A stretch of 64,000 bases of DNA from Candidatus Liberibacter americanus str. Sao Paulo (GCF_000496595.1 NC_022793.1:248001-312000), one strand, 5' to 3'; positions 36,803 to 46,976 are shown, counted from the first letter of the stretch. The notes: generated by a model not told the origin, from the sequence alone. Made by a program: numbers and translations.

Positions 36803-38188
36803 TTAGATATATGGCAATTTTCCATTTTTTCCAAGGTTTATTTTATTTCTAATGTTTTCCATCATATTATTAGTTAAAGATCTTTCATTTTGTCCTTTCA
36901 TAGATTTCATTACATCGGACATCTGACGGTATAATTTTAAAATCTTATTTATTTTTGCTGCGTCAGTTCCCGAGCCCATAGCAATGCGTTTTTTACGAGA
37001 ATGTTTGATGATGATTGGGTTTGCGCGCTCTTCCTTTGTCATAGAAGATATAATAGCAATGTAATATTTAATCATATCATCACTAATTCCTGGCATTGTG
37101 ACGTTTTTGTTGAATGATTTGATCATAGGCATCATTTTGAAAAGTGAGCCAATTCCTCCTATATTTTGTGTTTGACGAAGTTGTTCTGCTAAATCATCAA
37201 GGTCAAATTTGCCTTTGCTGATCTTTTTAGCTGCGGCTGAAGCTTTTTCTTTATCTAAATTATGAGCAGCTTTCTCAACTAGAGATACAATATCTCCCAT
37301 GCCTAGTATTCTATTGGCAATCCTATCAGGGAAGAAGCCTTCTAAGTCTTCTATTTTTTCACCTATTCCCATAGCCTTAATAGGCTTGCCTGTAATGGCT
37401 CTCATTGATAGTGCTGCTCCTCCACGGCCATCACCATCCATGCGTGTAAGAACAATCCCTGATATATCTAATCTTTCATTAAAGTTACGGGCTATATTGA
37501 CTGCGTCTTGTCCAGTCAGTGCGTCTGCGACTAATAAAATTTCATGAGGTTTGGTTATATATTTAATTTCGTCTACTTCTCTCATAAGAAATTCATCTAT
37601 GTGATTTCTTCCTGCTGTATCTAAAATAACAACATCATAAAGACCAGATTTTGCACTATTTAATGCACGTTTAGCTATTTCTATAGGAGATTGTTCTTTT
37701 ATAGTTTCTAGTGTATTGATTTGATTTTTTTCTCCAAGATAGCGTAGTTGTTCCTGTGCTGCTGGGCGATATACATCAAGAGAAGCCATCAAAACTTTCT
37801 TTTTATGCATATTTTTTAGTCGATTAGCTATTTTAGCTGTTGTTGTTGTTTTACCAGATCCTTGTAGTCCTATCATCATTATGACAATAGGAGATGGCGC
37901 ATTGATTTCTAAATCTACATTTTCTCTTCCTAGTATTTCTACTAATTCATCATGCACTATCTTGATTATCATTTGTCCAGGCTTAATGCTTTTTAGTACT
38001 TTTTCGCCTTTTGCTTTTTCTTGCACTCTTTTGTTTAAGATTCGGACTGCTTCAATTGACACGTCTGCTTCCAAGAAAACTCGGCGTATTTCTCGCAAAG
38101 TATTTGATATATCTGATTCCGATAATATTCCTTTGCCAGTTATATTTTTAAAAATTGATCCAAGACGTTCTTGTAGATTATCAAACAC
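36803..38188 (-). CDS. ffh: Signal recognition particle protein Ffh
   Basis: SRP54 homologue that binds signal sequences of nascent membrane proteins and docks on FtsY (encoded at 39.5 kb). The NG GTPase domain has GLQGSGKTTTT (107-117), then DVYRPAAQ, DTAGR, and TRMDGDGRGG. The Met-rich M domain lies at about 320-455. A GTG at 38188 gives the canonical N-terminus VFDNLQERLG and has AAAGGA upstream; the 11-codon longer frame from 38221 is rejected for that reason. The C-terminus is compact at 461 residues. It is divergent from dapF. Confidence 0.96.
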   Translation of the reverse strand: MFDNLQERLGSIFKNITGKGILSESDISNTLREIRRVFLEADVSIEAVRILNKRVQEKAKGEKVLKSIKPGQMIIKIVHDELVEILGRENVDLEINAPSPIVIMMIGLQGSGKTTTTAKIANRLKNMHKKKVLMASLDVYRPAAQEQLRYLGEKNQINTLETIKEQSPIEIAKRALNSAKSGLYDVVILDTAGRNHIDEFLMREVDEIKYITKPHEILLVADALTGQDAVNIARNFNERLDISGIVLTRMDGDGRGGAALSMRAITGKPIKAMGIGEKIEDLEGFFPDRIANRILGMGDIVSLVEKAAHNLDKEKASAAAKKISKGKFDLDDLAEQLRQTQNIGGIGSLFKMMPMIKSFNKNVTMPGISDDMIKYYIAIISSMTKEERANPIIIKHSRKKRIAMGSGTDAAKINKILKLYRQMSDVMKSMKGQNERSLTNNMMENIRNKINLGKNGKLPYI

Positions 38189-38475
38189 CGTTTTTATCCT
38201 TTGATTGCAACGAACATACACATATCCGTGATAATACTCTTACTAGATTTTGAAGGTAAATACGTATAGATACGAAGTACTTAGGGGAAACATAAAATAA
38301 TCATATTGAATCTAAAATATCATCATATTCAATATTTATATTTATATCACTAAACTTAACAGCAAACACGAAATGAAATCATTGAACGTTTTATGAGTCA
38401 AGCTTTGAATATATATTTTGCTAAATTGATGTTACACGCAAGTATTGAGTATCTAATATTAAAAAAGGGAATGTA

Positions 38476-39348
38476 ATGATAAATAAATCCAATGTTGATT
38501 TTGCAAAAATGGAAGGTATAGGCAATAAAATTCTTGTTGTTGATATGCGAAATCGAAGCGATTCCATTAATTTACATGCCATAAATGTATTGTTATCAGA
38601 TGAAAAGACTTGTTTTGATCAAATGATGATCATTTATTCTTCTAAAGATACAATTGCAGATGCTTTCATTCGTATAATAAACCGTGATGGCTCAGAAGCT
38701 CAATCTTGTGGAAATGGGATGCGCTGTGTTGTACGGTTTCTTTCTATGAGGATGAAAAAAAAATCTTTTGTATTTGAAACTTTAAGAGGTACTATCAAAG
38801 CAAAGGAAAATGAAGATAATAGCATATCTGTTGATATGGGCGAGCCAATATTTAATTGGAAAAATATTCCTCTATCACAACCATTCGATAGTAGAGATAG
38901 AGATGAATTTTACCTAGGGCCCATTAATGATGTTGTTTTGCGATCACCTTATATTTTATCGATGGGAAATCCTCATGCAATTTTTTTTGTTGAATACGAT
39001 ATATATAGTTATGATTTGCTTGGCTTTGGAAATATTGTAAAAAATCATTTTATGTTTCCAGAGGGTATTAATCTTTCTATAGCAAAAGTTACTTCTTGTT
39101 CAAGTATAGATCTGCGCACTTGTGAAAGAGGAGTTGGTCTGACTGCTGCTTGTGGAACGGCAGCTTGTGCTTCTGTTGTTGCTTCGGCGTATTCTGAAAA
39201 AACAAATCGCATAGCATCAGTTAATATGCCTGGGGGGCAAATTTTAATTGAATGGTGTCATGATAATCATGTTATTCTTACAGGAACTGCAGATGAAAAA
39301 TGGAGTGGAATTCTTGATGTTAAAAATGGCAAATGGTTGTTGATATAA
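38476..39348 (+). CDS. dapF: Diaminopimelate epimerase
   Basis: Converts LL- to meso-diaminopimelate for lysine and peptidoglycan synthesis. Two pseudo-symmetric domains each carry a catalytic cysteine: Cys78 in SCGNGMRC and Cys226 in AACGTAAC. Substrate motifs such as GNPHAIFF are present. The 290 residues are full-length. A GGGAA site precedes the ATG. In rhizobia a MiaB-like methylthiotransferase gene usually lies between dapF and ftsY; here only 101 bases separate them. Confidence 0.95.
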   Translation: MINKSNVDFAKMEGIGNKILVVDMRNRSDSINLHAINVLLSDEKTCFDQMMIIYSSKDTIADAFIRIINRDGSEAQSCGNGMRCVVRFLSMRMKKKSFVFETLRGTIKAKENEDNSISVDMGEPIFNWKNIPLSQPFDSRDRDEFYLGPINDVVLRSPYILSMGNPHAIFFVEYDIYSYDLLGFGNIVKNHFMFPEGINLSIAKVTSCSSIDLRTCERGVGLTAACGTAACASVVASAYSEKTNRIASVNMPGGQILIEWCHDNHVILTGTADEKWSGILDVKNGKWLLI

Positions 39349-39366
39349 ATTCAATGTCGTGTACAA

Positions 39367-39393
39367 TATTGTATTGTATTGTATTGTATTGTA
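39367..39393. repeat. Pentanucleotide microsatellite (TATTG)5
   Basis: Five perfect TATTG units plus TA lie between dapF and ftsY, ending 57 bases before the ftsY GTG. A five-base unit changes spacing by half a helical turn per copy, so it could modulate a promoter or leader if it varies. Confidence 0.9.
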
Positions 39394-39449
39394 ACTAGAT
39401 AATTTTTATCTTACGATCTTTTTTGGAATTTTTGTAGTGGGTTTTAGCT

Positions 39450-40532
39450 GTGTTACTTAGTTATTTTAGAAAAAAAAAGTCCATAGCAGGAAAAACTCCC
39501 TCTCTCGATTCTGAGAACAAAGAGTTAGATGAGAAGTTTATAGATGCTTCAGAAGACAAATCTCCATCTAAATCTTTTGTTAGTGAAGAATTGTGCGACC
39601 AAGAATATTCTTCGAAAGATAGTTCTTGGTTTCGATTAATAGCTGATGGTTTTTCAATAACAGCTTTGAAAATAAAAGATGGTATTACAAATATCCTTTT
39701 ACATAAGAAACTTGATGATAGCATTAGAGAAGAGTTAGAAGATTTATTGATTCGTTCAGATATAGGAGTGGAAGCTGCACAGATAATAGTAGATGATTTG
39801 GTTTCAAGAGGTTATGAGAAAAATGTTTCTGTCGAATCTGTATTGAAAGATATGTCTTCTAAAATTCATGAAATATTGTTGCCAATCTCTAATCCTTTTA
39901 ATTTAGATTTGTCCCATAAACCATATGTTATTTTAGTTGTTGGAGTAAATGGAGTTGGTAAGACAACTGCTATAGGAAAGTTGTCAAAGAGAATGTCTGA
40001 TGATGGATTAAAAGTTATGCTTGCTGCGGGAGATACTTTCCGTTCTGCAGCAGTTGATCAGCTTAGGATTTGGGCAGATAGAACGGGATCTGATTTTGTT
40101 AGCTCTGAAATTGGCTCAGATGCAGCAGCTATTGCATATGATGCATTTATACAGGCAAAGAAGCAGGATACAGACGTGCTAATTATTGATACAGCTGGAC
40201 GTACTAACAATAATATAGCATTAATGGCTGGTATTGGAAAAATAATACGAGTATTGAAGCGTATTGATGTTGATGCTCCTCATGAAGTGTTGCAGATTTT
40301 AGATGCTACTACTGGGCAGAATTCTTTACGTCAAGTAGAGATGTTTAGTGATATTGCCGGAGTTACAGGTATTATTATGTCAAAGCTTGATGGGACTGCG
40401 AGAGGTGGTGTTTTGGTTTCTATGGCTATAAAACACCAGATACCTGTTTATTTTATAGGTGTTGGAGAAGGAGTGGATGATCTTGAGCCTTTTATATCAA
40501 AAGATTTTGCCGAGGCTATTGTAGGGATTTAA
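39450..40532 (+). CDS. ftsY: Signal recognition particle receptor FtsY
   Basis: Membrane-associated SRP receptor GTPase. A short acidic/charged A domain (about residues 1-60) is followed by the N domain. The G domain has GVNGVGKTT (about 165-173), AGDTFRSAA, IDTAGRTNNN, SKLDGTARGG and a C-terminal GVGEGVDDLEPF. All GTPase motifs are intact. The start is a GTG at 39450 with no strong ribosome site. The A domain is short compared with enterobacterial FtsY but usual for alphaproteobacteria. Confidence 0.96.
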   Translation: MLLSYFRKKKSIAGKTPSLDSENKELDEKFIDASEDKSPSKSFVSEELCDQEYSSKDSSWFRLIADGFSITALKIKDGITNILLHKKLDDSIREELEDLLIRSDIGVEAAQIIVDDLVSRGYEKNVSVESVLKDMSSKIHEILLPISNPFNLDLSHKPYVILVVGVNGVGKTTAIGKLSKRMSDDGLKVMLAAGDTFRSAAVDQLRIWADRTGSDFVSSEIGSDAAAIAYDAFIQAKKQDTDVLIIDTAGRTNNNIALMAGIGKIIRVLKRIDVDAPHEVLQILDATTGQNSLRQVEMFSDIAGVTGIIMSKLDGTARGGVLVSMAIKHQIPVYFIGVGEGVDDLEPFISKDFAEAIVGI

Positions 40533-40552
40533 TTTTATAATAAGGATAAGGA

Positions 40553-41166
40553 ATGACTGATTCTAATCGAAATAAGTTGGTTAATTTTTTACTAGAATTT
40601 GGCCCTTTAATAGTATTTTGGATATTTAACTCATATGGAAAAAAAATAATAACATATTTTCCGTTTCTAGAGCGGTTCGGCGATGGAATTTTTCTTGCTA
40701 CTGTTTTTTTTATAATATCAACAGGAATATCAATGGCATTTTCTTGGTTTTGGTTTGGTGAACTTAAAAGTATTTCGTTAATATCAGGATTATTTGTGAT
40801 TATTTTAGGTGGATTAACTGTTTGGTTACGCGATGATACATTTATAAAAATAAAACCAACAATTATTTATTCTCTTCTTTCTGCTATCTTGTTTTTTGGT
40901 TATGCATTGGGGAAGAATTTTCTTCGTTCATTTTTATCTCAAGTTATACGTTTAGATGATATTGGCTGGAATAAGTTAAATGTTAGATGGGCGTTTTTTT
41001 CCTTTTTTTGGCTATTTGTAATGAACTGGTCTGGCGTAATTTTTCTACGGAAACATGGATTATTTTTAAATTAATTGGTTTTTTCCCTATGATCTTATTA
41101 TTTGGTATAGCCCAAGCAAGCCTTATTAATAAGCATGCTGTTCTTTCTAAAGATGATCGTGGTTAG
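40553..41166 (+). pseudogene. yciB: yciB/ispZ septation protein A, frameshifted at a poly-T run
   Basis: Multi-pass inner-membrane protein of the YciB family, involved in envelope maintenance and septation. The open frame from 40553 stops at 41074 (173 residues), and its last 25 or so residues (SFFWLFVMNWSGVI and on) do not look like the family. The family C-terminus continues in another frame from about 41000: NELVWRNFST, then TWIIFKLIGFF, then QASLINKHAVL, to a stop at 41166. Adding one T to the T7 run at 40994-41000 restores WAFFFLFLAICNELVWR and a 204-residue protein of normal length. So this is a one-base deletion, a sequencing error, or a gene rescued by slippage. The order ftsY-yciB is typical. 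Confidence 0.85.
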
Positions 41167-41201
41167 GAATATTTTATGTGAAATTTGGACTTTTTGATGA
41201 T

Positions 41202-41277
41202 TGGTGCCACTTACGTGAATCGAACACGTGACCCCATCATTACGAATGATGTGCTCTACCAACTGAGCTAAAGTGGC
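41202..41277 (-). tRNA. tRNA-Thr (anticodon CGU)
   Basis: On the minus strand a full cloverleaf is readable: acceptor GCCACTT/AAGTGGC, D-arm GCTCAGTTGGTAGAGC, anticodon stem CATCA/TGATG with loop TTCGTAA, T-arm ACGTG-TTCGATT-CACGT, discriminator A. The anticodon CGU reads ACG (Thr). The 3' CCA is encoded. It stands alone between yciB and pstS, 76 nt. Confidence 0.97.
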
Positions 41278-41619
41278 ATCTGTTATCGCCCATACCTTTA
41301 AAAATTAGCAAATTCAAGTGTATTATAGAGTATATTAAATAAATTGTGTCAGATAATATAAAAATAATCGTTTATTGCAGTTATTTTTTGTTTTTTAAAC
41401 TATCTTTGTATAAATTAATTATTAATAAGTAAGCATTGTATTTTAAAAATTAATTTTTGGATTTTTATAACTAATTATGAAAATCTATGTTTAGTATTAT
41501 ATAAAGTATATAATGATATTAGAAGAATTATTCTCTTAGATCCTTTACTGTTTGTATTAACTTGAAGTATGAAAATGGTTTGTTGTTGTTTTTGAATTGG
41601 CTTTTGGCATAGGATTGCT
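41278..41619. other. Upstream region of the pst operon
   Basis: About 340 AT-rich bases that must contain the tRNA promoter (minus strand) and the pst promoter (plus strand). A PhoB box was looked for and no convincing CTGTCAT-like pair was found. In rhizobia phoR precedes pstS or pstC; it is absent here. Confidence 0.4.
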
Positions 41620-42660
41620 ATGAGGTTTTATTACTTTATTATCATCTATATTGTTTTTTTTATGTCGCCTTTTGGTTTGGAAATTTTTGCGCGTGATCGT
41701 ATTAGGATTGCTGGATCTTCAACAGTATTTCCTTATTCAAAGATTATAGCTGAAAATTTTAGTGAATATTTTCCTTCCTTTAAAACTCCTTTAGTAGAAG
41801 CTGGTGGTTCTGGTTCTGGAATAAAAGAGTTTTGTAAAGGTATCGGCGAGGATACTATAGATGTTGTTAATGTTTCACGAAGAATAACTAAATATGAGTT
41901 GAATGAATGTAAAAAAAATGGTGTTTTTGATATTCAAGAAATTAAGATTGGTTATGATGGTATAGCTTTAGTAAGCGATACAAATATGCAAAGCATATCT
42001 TTAACTATTGAAGATCTTTATAAGGCTTTAGCTGCTAGTTTAGTTGTAAATGGGAAGCTAGTATCAAATCCTTTCCATAAATGGTCTGATATTAGATTTG
42101 ATTTGCCAGAAGTTCGTATTTTTATTTATATTCCAAGTGAAAAACATGGAACTCGGGAAGTTTTAGAGCAAAAAGTTTTGTATGAGGGTTGCCTCAGGTC
42201 CGGTAATTTTATAAAAATGCGAGATGACTTAAAATACAATGGTTTGCAATTAAATATTGCATGTAATTCAGTTCGTAAGGATGGCTTATTAGTTGAGGTT
42301 GATGGAGATTATGCAGAAACTTTGGCTCGTATAGAGGCAAATAAGAATGTTTTTGGATTTTTAGGACTATCCTTTTATAAAAATAATTCTGATATTTTGA
42401 AAATTACTGCTATTGATGGGATTATTCCTTCCATGCATACAGTATCTGCGGGATTGTATCCGATTATACGACCTCTTTTGTTTTATGTAAAGAAAAATCA
42501 TCTTAGGAACGTTATTGGCCTTAGGGAGTATATTTACTTTAGTGTATCAGATGAGATGATGAATACTAGTTCTCAACTGATTAGGTATGGTTTGATCCCT
42601 ATTTCTGAGGGTGAGAGAAAGGCAGTTCGAGATTCTATTGCAATTAATAAAAATGATTAA
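41620..42660 (+). CDS. pstS: Phosphate-binding periplasmic protein PstS
   Basis: High-affinity phosphate receptor of the Pst importer. The signal peptide is about residues 1-24. The mature domain opens with IRIAGSSTVFPYSKI, then EAGGSGSGIKEFCKG and DVVNVSRRI, all phosphate-site motifs of the PBP-like family. The length of 346 is normal. It is the first of five pst/phoU genes in the same direction. Confidence 0.94.
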   Translation: MRFYYFIIIYIVFFMSPFGLEIFARDRIRIAGSSTVFPYSKIIAENFSEYFPSFKTPLVEAGGSGSGIKEFCKGIGEDTIDVVNVSRRITKYELNECKKNGVFDIQEIKIGYDGIALVSDTNMQSISLTIEDLYKALAASLVVNGKLVSNPFHKWSDIRFDLPEVRIFIYIPSEKHGTREVLEQKVLYEGCLRSGNFIKMRDDLKYNGLQLNIACNSVRKDGLLVEVDGDYAETLARIEANKNVFGFLGLSFYKNNSDILKITAIDGIIPSMHTVSAGLYPIIRPLLFYVKKNHLRNVIGLREYIYFSVSDEMMNTSSQLIRYGLIPISEGERKAVRDSIAINKND

Positions 42661-42729
42661 TAAAATTAGACTTTTAAAAGTTGACTTAATAATTATCCGT
42701 ATTTTTGTGCCAAAAAAGGAAAATTACCC

Positions 42730-44205
42730 TTGTTGTTTGGTTTTTATATAATATCTTTGGGTCTTTTATCCTATTTTATCGGATGTATGCGTGCTAGGTT
42801 TATATCCGCAAATATTGTTAGCCTTCATACTAAGGAGAGTTATTATGGTATTTATGTTTCTCTTTATACCATTATTCCTTGTTTATTGTTTTTTTTTACA
42901 TGGATTATTGTTTCTCCATATCTGATTAATCATAAGGTCGAACAAAGATTTTCTAATCACACGTTGAACATTACAGAATATGATCGGGATTTATATTATG
43001 GTATGGTGCAAAAAATATCAGATGTTTTGCCTAGTCTAGATAATTCTATTAGAGAAAAAATTCAAAAAAAAGATGTTAATATATCTGATTTACTAAATCT
43101 TAAAGGTGTTATTTTAGCAAGTAATCCTGAACCATGGATAGTTGAAGCTGCTCTTTATCACGAAAATTTATCGTTTAAAAGCCGTATTTTAATGAATATA
43201 TTAGTGTTTTTAATAGCATTTATAGGGTTCTTTTATTCTATTAACAGTATTAGTAATCCAAAATTATGTGTTCGTACCAAGATTGAGAAATGCTTGATCT
43301 ATTCTCTAATGATGTGTGCTTTTTTATCAATCTTGATATCATTCAGTATAATCCTTTCCTTGTTTTTTAACTCATTGAGTTTTTTCTATATAATTCCGGC
43401 AAAAGATTTTTTCTTAGGTACAGTTTGGGATCCTCGTTTTGCATCGATCACTTCTCCCGATCTAAAAGGTCAATTTGGGCTAATTCCTTTATTAATAGGA
43501 ACTTTTTACATTGGATTTATCGCAATGTTATTTTCTGTGCCTATGGGATTATTAATAGCCGTTTACATGGCAGAATATGCATCTAAAAGACTTCGTTCTA
43601 TTATCAAGCCTATTACTGAGATATTAGTTGGCATTCCAACAATTGTTTACGGTTTTATTGCATTATATTTTATAGGTCCATTTTTGCGAGATATTTCAAT
43701 ATACGTGAATGGATTGATGACAGGTAAATATAGTCACTTTATTGAGTCACAGAGTGTACTGACAGCGGGTTTAGTCATGGGTGTTATGCTAATTCCATAT
43801 GTTTCATCTTTGTCGGAAGATGTTATTTCATCAGTCCCTCGCTCATTGAGAGATGGCTCTCTTGGGCTAGGAGCTACTCGTTCAGAAACAATGAGATATA
43901 TTATACTTCCAGCATCATTCCCTGGTATCGCAAGTACTATTTTGATGACAGCATCACGTACTATTGGTGAAACGATGATTGTTATACTTGCTGCTGGCAT
44001 TGCTTCTAATATTCATCTTAGTCCTTTCGAGCCAATGACAACTATTACTGTTAAAATTATGAATCAGCTTACGGGTGATATAGACTTTACTTCTCCACAG
44101 CAATTAGTGGCTTTTGCTCTTGGGTTGACTTTATTTGGTATTACCTTTGTTCTTAATATATGTGCTATGAAAATTATGAAAAAATATCAGAGAAAATACG
44201 AATGA
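42730..44205 (+). CDS. pstC: Phosphate ABC transporter permease PstC
   Basis: Inner-membrane permease. An N-terminal extension with membrane helices (about 1-60 and 150-225) and a soluble part precedes the canonical permease core, as in rhizobial PstC (491 residues against about 320 in E. coli). The core has GLIPLLIGTFYIGFIAMLFSVPMG and the EAA-like loop LGATRSETMRYIILPASFPGI. The start is a TTG at 42730 with AAAGGA 10 bases before it. The stop overlaps the pstA start as ATGA. Confidence 0.93.
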   Translation: MLFGFYIISLGLLSYFIGCMRARFISANIVSLHTKESYYGIYVSLYTIIPCLLFFFTWIIVSPYLINHKVEQRFSNHTLNITEYDRDLYYGMVQKISDVLPSLDNSIREKIQKKDVNISDLLNLKGVILASNPEPWIVEAALYHENLSFKSRILMNILVFLIAFIGFFYSINSISNPKLCVRTKIEKCLIYSLMMCAFLSILISFSIILSLFFNSLSFFYIIPAKDFFLGTVWDPRFASITSPDLKGQFGLIPLLIGTFYIGFIAMLFSVPMGLLIAVYMAEYASKRLRSIIKPITEILVGIPTIVYGFIALYFIGPFLRDISIYVNGLMTGKYSHFIESQSVLTAGLVMGVMLIPYVSSLSEDVISSVPRSLRDGSLGLGATRSETMRYIILPASFPGIASTILMTASRTIGETMIVILAAGIASNIHLSPFEPMTTITVKIMNQLTGDIDFTSPQQLVAFALGLTLFGITFVLNICAMKIMKKYQRKYE

Positions 44206-45485
44206 AATCGTTTTCTTTTAATAAAAATAGATTGAGATACCGCTATTTTACTGAAAAATTATTTCGGTATTCTTGCATTTCTTCTGTCTTAATTGTTTTT
44301 GCTTTTTTAATCATTTTATCATACTCGGTTTTTTCACGAGGGATAGGATCTTTGTGGCAAACATATGTTATAATTCCAATAGAGTTTTCAGAGAAAATTA
44401 TTGATCCGCAGGGTAAGCGTTTTGAAGATCCTTCTGTTTTGAGCAAGGCAGATTATGGCCTGATTGCCCGTAATGCTTTGGTAAGTAAATTAGGATTGCT
44501 TAAATCTAAACAAGAATTGCTTTTGCAGGTTGATGATATGATCTCCAGTGCAGTACGCTTTCGACTACGAAATATCGTTCTTGTTGATCCGTCTTTAGTA
44601 GGAAAGACAGTTAAGATGCCTTTGCTTGTTAGTTCTAAGATTGATTCTGCCTTCAAAGGATATATAGATTTTTCCACTCCTGAAACTAATCGAAGAATAT
44701 CTGACTATCAATTGAAATGGTTTAAACAGCTTGTTCACGAGAATGCATTATCCTCTTATTTTAATTATGGCTTTTTTATTAACGGTAATTCTACTAGAGC
44801 TGAAGCTGCTGGTATTGGTGTAGCGATCGTTGGTTCTATATACATGATGTTAATAGTGGTGGGATTATCTTTACCATTGGGAATTGCTTCTGCAATATAT
44901 TTAGAAGAGTTTGCTCCAAAGAATTTATTTTCTAATTTTATTCAAGTTAATATAAATAATCTAGCATCTGTTCCATCTGTTGTATATGGTTTACTTGGTT
45001 CGTCTATGCTTATTAATTTTTTTAAGATGCCTCGCTCAACTCCACTTGTTGGTGGTTTGATTTTGGCTTTGATGACGTTGCCTAATATTGTTATTTCAAC
45101 TGGATTATCATTGAGAACTGTCCCGTCTTCTATTCGATCTGCTGCGCTTGGATTAGGATCTTCTAAAGTTCAAACCGTTTTCCATCATGTTTTGCCTTTG
45201 GCGATGCCAGTTATTTTGACTGGGTCTATAGTTAGCTTAGCACGTGCACTGGGTGAAACAGCTCCTCTTCTTTTTATAGGTATGGTAGCTTTTATTACGG
45301 ATTATCCTGATAGTATTTTGGATACTGCAACGGCATTACCTGTACAGATTTATTTATGGGCAGATGATGCAGATAAGTCTTTTTTTGAAAGAACATTTGG
45401 CTCTATAATGATCCTTTTGCTGTTTTTAGTAATTATTAATATAGCAATGTTATTTCTACGCAATAGGTTTAGGAAACGTTTTTAA
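44202..45485 (+). CDS. pstA: Phosphate ABC transporter permease PstA
   Basis: Partner permease. It has an N-terminal membrane helix, a long periplasmic insertion (about residues 50-195), and then the five-helix permease core. Core motifs are [26 protein letters not shown] and the EAA loop [22 protein letters not shown]. The ATG at 44202 overlaps the pstC stop by four bases; a longer frame from 44160 lies wholly inside pstC and is rejected. At 427 residues it is the extended rhizobial form. Confidence 0.94.
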   Translation: MKSFSFNKNRLRYRYFTEKLFRYSCISSVLIVFAFLIILSYSVFSRGIGSLWQTYVIIPIEFSEKIIDPQGKRFEDPSVLSKADYGLIARNALVSKLGLLKSKQELLLQVDDMISSAVRFRLRNIVLVDPSLVGKTVKMPLLVSSKIDSAFKGYIDFSTPETNRRISDYQLKWFKQLVHENALSSYFNYGFFINGNSTRAEAAGIGVAIVGSIYMMLIVVGLSLPLGIASAIYLEEFAPKNLFSNFIQVNINNLASVPSVVYGLLGSSMLINFFKMPRSTPLVGGLILALMTLPNIVISTGLSLRTVPSSIRSAALGLGSSKVQTVFHHVLPLAMPVILTGSIVSLARALGETAPLLFIGMVAFITDYPDSILDTATALPVQIYLWADDADKSFFERTFGSIMILLLFLVIINIAMLFLRNRFRKRF

Positions 45486-45507
45486 AAGGGAATTTGGATA
45501 TAATATA

Positions 45508-46272
45508 ATGAATAACTTTCATAAAATTATAAGTAAAAATGTATCTGTATGTTACGGTGAAAAGCGTGTACTATTTGATATAAATCTGAAAACTCCTAGT
45601 AATTCTGTTATGGCATTGATAGGCCCTTCAGGTTGTGGTAAGTCCACGTTTTTGCGTTGTCTTAATCGTATGAATGAAACTATTGATAATTGTTTTTTTA
45701 GTGGAGAGATTATTATTGATGGTGAGAATATTTATTCACCATCTGTTGATGTTGTGAGATTGCGTGCTAGAGTTGGAATGGTATTTCAAAGAGCTAATCC
45801 ATTTCCAAAGTCAATATATGATAATGTTGCATATGGTCCTCGCATACATGGTTTGGGAAAGAGCAAATCAGATATAGATTGTATTGTAGAGATTAGCCTT
45901 AAAAAAGCTGGATTATTTAATGAAGTTAAAGACAGACTTTCCCAAAATGCTTTGCTTCTTTCTGGAGGACAGCAACAGCGTGTTTGTATTGCACGTGCCT
46001 TGGCAATTAACCCAGAAGTATTGCTAATGGATGAGCCATGTTCTGCTCTGGATCCTATTGCCACTGCTTCGGTAGAAGAATTGATTCATGAGCTTCGTGA
46101 TAATCTGACAATTGTGATAGTAACGCATTCTATGCAGCAAGCTGCTCGTGTATCTCAACGTGCTGCTATGTTTCATATGGGATATTTGGTTGAAGAAGAT
46201 GATACTGATAAGCTGTTTACGGCTCCGAATGATCAGAGAACTCAAGATTATATTATGGGTCGTTTTGGTTGA
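45508..46272 (+). CDS. pstB: Phosphate ABC transporter ATPase PstB
   Basis: Energises phosphate import. Walker A is GPSGCGKST (39-47), followed by PstB-specific [20 protein letters not shown], the signature [16 protein letters not shown], Walker [14 protein letters not shown], and switch His in VTHSM. The 254 residues are normal. It is 22 bases downstream of pstA and directly before phoU. Confidence 0.96.
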   Translation: MNNFHKIISKNVSVCYGEKRVLFDINLKTPSNSVMALIGPSGCGKSTFLRCLNRMNETIDNCFFSGEIIIDGENIYSPSVDVVRLRARVGMVFQRANPFPKSIYDNVAYGPRIHGLGKSKSDIDCIVEISLKKAGLFNEVKDRLSQNALLLSGGQQQRVCIARALAINPEVLLMDEPCSALDPIATASVEELIHELRDNLTIVIVTHSMQQAARVSQRAAMFHMGYLVEEDDTDKLFTAPNDQRTQDYIMGRFG

Positions 46273-46319
46273 AGTGATTTTGTGGATTTTATGATTTTTT
46301 TGAATTGGATTATAGTTTG

Positions 46320-46976
46320 ATGTCGTGCCATATAATTTCTGCTTATGATGAGGAATTGGAGTTTCTATTTCGGCATATTGTTGAAATGGGTGAACTTTCC
46401 AGTAAGATGGTCTCTTCTTCTATTAGTGCTTTTGTAAAAGGAGATTCTATCCTTGCTCAGAAGGTTATTGATAGCGATTCTATGTTGAATCGGTTAGAGA
46501 GATATATAGACGATAAAGCTATTTTAATAATAGCTAAGCGTCAACCAATGGCATCTGATTTGCGTGAGATAGTTGGTTCTATTAGAATAGCTACTGATTT
46601 GGAGCGTGTTGGTGACTTGGCCAAGAATACTGCTAAACGTGTATTGGCTTTACAAATGTTTGGTGTCCCTAAAAATTTAGTTTCAACTATTGAACCTTTA
46701 GCAATGCTATCATTGGAACAGCTTTCTGAAATTATGAATGTATATGTTAGTCGATCTACAGAAAAGGCACGATCTATTTGTGATCGTGATGGTGAATTGG
46801 ATGCTATGCATACTTCATTATTTCGAGAGTTATTGACATATATGATGGAAGATCCTCGCAATATTACTTTTTGTACGCACCTTCTTTTTTGTTCTAAGAA
46901 TATGGAACGTATAGGAGATCATGTTACCAATATTGCGGAAACAATACAATATATGGCTACTGGTATACAGCCTTGA
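46320..46976 (+). CDS. phoU: Phosphate transport regulator PhoU
   Basis: All-helical protein that links Pst activity to PhoR/PhoB signalling. Two three-helix PhoU repeats each carry metal-binding E/DxxxD motifs (first near DLERVGDLAKNTAKRV, second near NMERIGDHVTNIAE). The ATG at 46320 is used; a TTG five codons earlier extends the frame without a ribosome site. In rhizobia phoB follows phoU; here grpE on the other strand follows, so the partner regulator is not adjacent. Confidence 0.93.
   Translation: MSCHIISAYDEELEFLFRHIVEMGELSSKMVSSSISAFVKGDSILAQKVIDSDSMLNRLERYIDDKAILIIAKRQPMASDLREIVGSIRIATDLERVGDLAKNTAKRVLALQMFGVPKNLVSTIEPLAMLSLEQLSEIMNVYVSRSTEKARSICDRDGELDAMHTSLFRELLTYMMEDPRNITFCTHLLFCSKNMERIGDHVTNIAETIQYMATGIQP

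Noticed and set aside
38189..38221. Upstream ATG for ffh
   Set aside because: The GTG at 38188 has AAAGGA upstream and gives the canonical FDNLQERL N-terminus.
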